DNA of 7,201 bases from Gammaproteobacteria bacterium (GTDB taxonomy: Bacteria; Pseudomonadota; Gammaproteobacteria; Tenderiales; Tenderiaceae), in the NCBI GenBank assembly GCA_027001525.1, contig JALTMR010000126.1, positions 1 through 7,201 of the forward strand. The letters run 5' to 3'. Of this stretch, positions 5,306-7,201 are shown piece after piece. Each line of letters begins with the position of its first letter. Position 1 is the stretch's first letter. A program made the translations under genes and the position numbers. The notes beneath the pieces were generated by a model. The model worked only from the letters and a program-made list of their open reading frames with translations. It made no database searches and was not told the origin of the DNA.

Positions 5306-5776
5306 CTAGCGCGCACCTTTTTTGATCAGGTACTGGGAGTAGGCCATGTCTTCCTGGAGGATGTGGTGGTTGAGCCAGTAGATGAGGAGATCCAGCAATT
5401 CTTTGGCGATGCCGGTCTCCTGGTTGTCGAAGCGGCGCTTATACCAGGCGACCTTCTCCAGCACGCGCTGGTGAGAGAGCATATGGTCATCGGTTTCGGG
5501 GTATTGGTAGGTTCGGAACATCATCTCTTCGTAAGCGAAGTGGACCTTGGTGTAGCTGATCAGGCCGCCAAGAATATGCCCTACCTCCAATGCGCCGCCG
5601 TCTTCTCGCTGAGAGGCGATGTGGAGCTGGTTGATGTACTTGATGAGTACCTTGTGTTGACGGTCGACGCTGGGGATCCCGACTGAGAATTGATCCCGCC
5701 ATTCCATGAGTGGTGCTGCCTCGTTTCCTTGAGGTGGCGTGTCCGCGCGCTGTGCCCGCTTACGCGAAAATAGCAT
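5306..5776 (-). CDS. Bacteriohemerythrin (single-domain, oxygen- or iron-binding)
   Basis: The 156-residue product is a four-helix bundle that binds a di-iron centre and reversibly holds oxygen. All seven ligands of the family are present in order: His41, His79 and Glu83 (HFAYE), His98 and His102 (HMLSH), His138 and Asp143 (HILQED). The start is ATG 5776, with AAAGGG about 10 nt upstream. The frame is open to a GTG at 5854, but that extension lacks an SD. Compared with typical bacteriohemerythrins, which begin near MEWRDQFSVG (here residue 24), the protein has a polar, basic 23-residue N-terminal extension (MLFSRKRAQR...). It is soluble, with no signal peptide. The role may be oxygen storage, delivery or sensing in micro-oxic cells. 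It diverges from the exported peptidase gene, with 147-150 bp between their starts. Confidence 0.93.
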   Translation of the reverse strand: MLFSRKRAQRADTPPQGNEAAPLMEWRDQFSVGIPSVDRQHKVLIKYINQLHIASQREDGGALEVGHILGGLISYTKVHFAYEEMMFRTYQYPETDDHMLSHQRVLEKVAWYKRRFDNQETGIAKELLDLLIYWLNHHILQEDMAYSQYLIKKGAR

Positions 5777-5873
5777 GGTGTGTATGCCCTTTATGTTTGT
5801 CTGTGTTTTCTGTTTGAGTATGTACCATTTTACGTGGGGAGTATAGGTAAGCACTTAGGTCACTCTGCTTATC

Positions 5874-5902
5874 TTGTGATCGACTGACTTTGCTTGTTTG
5901 AT
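5874..5902 (+). promoter_or_regulatory. Weak promoter candidate for the M1 peptidase gene
   Basis: TTGTGA (5874-5879) and TTTGAT (5897-5902) are 17 nt apart, each matching four of six consensus bases. The -10 is poor, so this is tentative. It would give a leader of about 20 nt before the SD-supported start at 5927. Confidence 0.25.
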
Positions 5903-5914
5903 TTGACCTGCTGT

Positions 5915-5919
5915 GGAGG
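5915..5919 (+). promoter_or_regulatory. GGAGG ribosome binding site deciding the peptidase start
   Basis: Two adjacent in-frame ATGs follow at 5924 and 5927. GGAGG is 4 nt from the first and 7 nt from the second, so the second is better spaced. The choice changes the protein by one residue only. Confidence 0.7.
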
Positions 5920-5926
5920 CTGGATG

Positions 5927-7201
5927 ATGTGGATAAAAGGGATTGTGGGCGTCTGCTTGCTGGTGCTGGGAGGGAGCGTTATGGCCGCCGCGCCGTTGCA
6001 TCATCACCTGCAGGTCACTTTGCAACCGGCGGAGCAACGCCTTGATGTGGTGGATACCATTACCTTTCCTCGTCGGGGCCGCTTTGAGTTCTATCTCAGT
6101 GCCGGTTTGCAGCTCCAGGTCGAAGGTGCGTCATTGGTGTCGCTGGCAGAGGAAAAGTCGCGGGGGCTGAGGCGCTATGCGGTGACGCTGGCCTCCGCCG
6201 GTGACGTGGTGTTTCGCTACAGCGGCAGCCTGCCCCAGGGTTCCATCAGCCCGGAGGGCGTGGTGCTGGAGGGGGGAACGCTGTGGTACCCCTTTTTTCC
6301 CGAACACTATCTGACCTTTGACCTGAGTGTGACAATGCCTCCCGGTTGGCGCGCCGTGAGCCAGGGCCACCGCCTGTCACGGCAGTACAGCGAGACCGCC
6401 ACGCAGGTTGTCTGGCAGGCACCGGATCCCCAGGAAGAGATCTACCTTATTGCCGCCCGTTTTAGTGAATACGAGGAGATGATTGGCCCGGTGACGGCCA
6501 TGGCCTTTTTACGTCAGCCCGACGCTGCGCTGGCCCGGCGCTATCTTGATGTCACGGCCCACTACCTCGATCTCTACAACCAGTTGATAGGCCCCTATCC
6601 CTACGCCAAGTTCGCCCTGGTGGAGAATCGCGCCGAGACCGGCTACGGCATGCCCTCTTTTACCCTGCTGGGGCCCCGGGTGATTCGCATGCCCTTTATT
6701 CTGCACTCGTCTTACCCCCACGAAATTTTGCACAACTGGTGGGGCAATGGCGTCTACGTCGACTATACGCAGGGCAACTGGGCCGAGGGCCTGACCTCCT
6801 ACCTGGCCGACCACCTGATTCAGCAACAGCGCGGCAACGGTGCCAATTTTCGCCGCAATATTCTGCAAAACTACGCCGATTTCGTGGGCCATGAGCGTGA
6901 TTTTCCCATTAGCGAATTCCGTTCACGCCACAGCTCAAGCAGCGAAGCGGTGGGGTACGGTAAAACCCAGATGGTGTTCCACATGCTGCGCCGGCAGATT
7001 GGGGATGAGCTGTTCACCAAAGGGTTGCAGCGCCTCTATCGTCAGTACCTGTTCAAAGAGGCCGGTTTTGACGATTTGGCGCGCATATTCGGCGAAGTCA
7101 GCGGTGAAAATCTGACCCCGTTTTTCCATCAATGGATCAAACGCCCCGGGGCCCCAAAGCTGCAAATCGGGGCCATACGGCGCGAGCTGATGGGGGACAA
7201 G
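5927..7201 (+). CDS. Exported M1-family zinc metallopeptidase-like protein (3' end outside window)
   Basis: The frame is open for 425 codons to the right edge. A signal peptide is clear: MWIKGIVGVCLLVLGGSVMA with likely cleavage near Ala20-Ala22, so the protein acts in the periplasm or outside. Residues about 25-190 are the beta-rich N-terminal region of M1 peptidases. The catalytic domain shows HEILH (265-269) with Glu266 as base, the third zinc ligand Glu287 in WAEGLTSYLAD, and the catalytic Tyr344 in VGYGKTQMVFHML. The usual GAMEN exopeptidase motif is replaced by ETGYGMPSF (237-245). The spacing is HExxH-17-E, one shorter than the classical 18. The family is therefore M1-like (gluzincin), but the aminopeptidase specificity is uncertain. 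The start has GGAGG 7 nt upstream. The following HQWIKRPGAPKL-like segment (about residue 402 onward) begins the C-terminal region. Confidence 0.88.
   Translation, partial: MWIKGIVGVCLLVLGGSVMAAAPLHHHLQVTLQPAEQRLDVVDTITFPRRGRFEFYLSAGLQLQVEGASLVSLAEEKSRGLRRYAVTLASAGDVVFRYSGSLPQGSISPEGVVLEGGTLWYPFFPEHYLTFDLSVTMPPGWRAVSQGHRLSRQYSETATQVVWQAPDPQEEIYLIAARFSEYEEMIGPVTAMAFLRQPDAALARRYLDVTAHYLDLYNQLIGPYPYAKFALVENRAETGYGMPSFTLLGPRVIRMPFILHSSYPHEILHNWWGNGVYVDYTQGNWAEGLTSYLADHLIQQQRGNGANFRRNILQNYADFVGHERDFPISEFRSRHSSSSEAVGYGKTQMVFHMLRRQIGDELFTKGLQRLYRQYLFKEAGFDDLARIFGEVSGENLTPFFHQWIKRPGAPKLQIGAIRRELMGDK

Overview
The window reads as a chromosomal segment of a proteobacterium, most likely a gammaproteobacterium. 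The reasons are enterobacterial/pseudomonad-like housekeeping proteins (ArgG, Tag, MoaB, PpnP), sigma70-like promoter elements, strong Shine-Dalgarno (SD) sequences, and a PEP-CTERM sorting tail. PEP-CTERM tails imply an exosortase and exopolysaccharide system elsewhere in the genome, a trait of many environmental, often aquatic or sediment, Gram-negative bacteria. I cannot name the genus. I see no transposase, integrase, phage gene, CRISPR array, tRNA or rRNA.

Left part (1-2530, all minus strand). A gene for a secreted protein starts near 79 and runs off the left edge. Upstream of it lies a leader region without a convincing gene, then a strong bidirectional terminator (334-373). Next is a 56-codon open frame ending in a textbook PEP-CTERM tail (393-563). 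It has no ATG and no signal peptide and begins exactly at the stop codon of the preceding gene. That gene (560-1405) encodes a one-domain, six-helix voltage-gated cation channel. Its selectivity filter, TFEDWTD, resembles calcium-channel filters more than bacterial sodium-channel filters. A perfect 8-bp dyad overlaps the best channel promoter candidate. Further upstream are an unrecognised 122-residue protein with one C-terminal membrane helix (1580-1948) and, 6 bp before it, the DNA repair gene tag (1955-2530).

Middle part (2531-4825). tag and argG diverge from a 123-bp intergenic region that contains a perfect TATAAT. argG (argininosuccinate synthase) ends in a hairpin terminator. It is followed by ppnP (nucleoside phosphorylase of the YaiE/DUF1255 cupin family), which converges on moaB (molybdenum cofactor biosynthesis). 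moaB has a good promoter and a dyad at the predicted transcription start.

Right part (4826-7201). Divergent from moaB is a 97-residue antibiotic-biosynthesis-monooxygenase-like protein. It converges on a bacteriohemerythrin with all seven metal ligands. Divergent from the hemerythrin is an exported M1-family zinc metallopeptidase-like protein that runs off the right edge.

The genes look like independent small transcription units (DNA repair, arginine synthesis, nucleotide salvage, Moco, oxygen or iron sensing, secreted protease) and not like one pathway. The least ordinary part is the left end: the channel, the PEP-CTERM fragment and the secreted-protein start.
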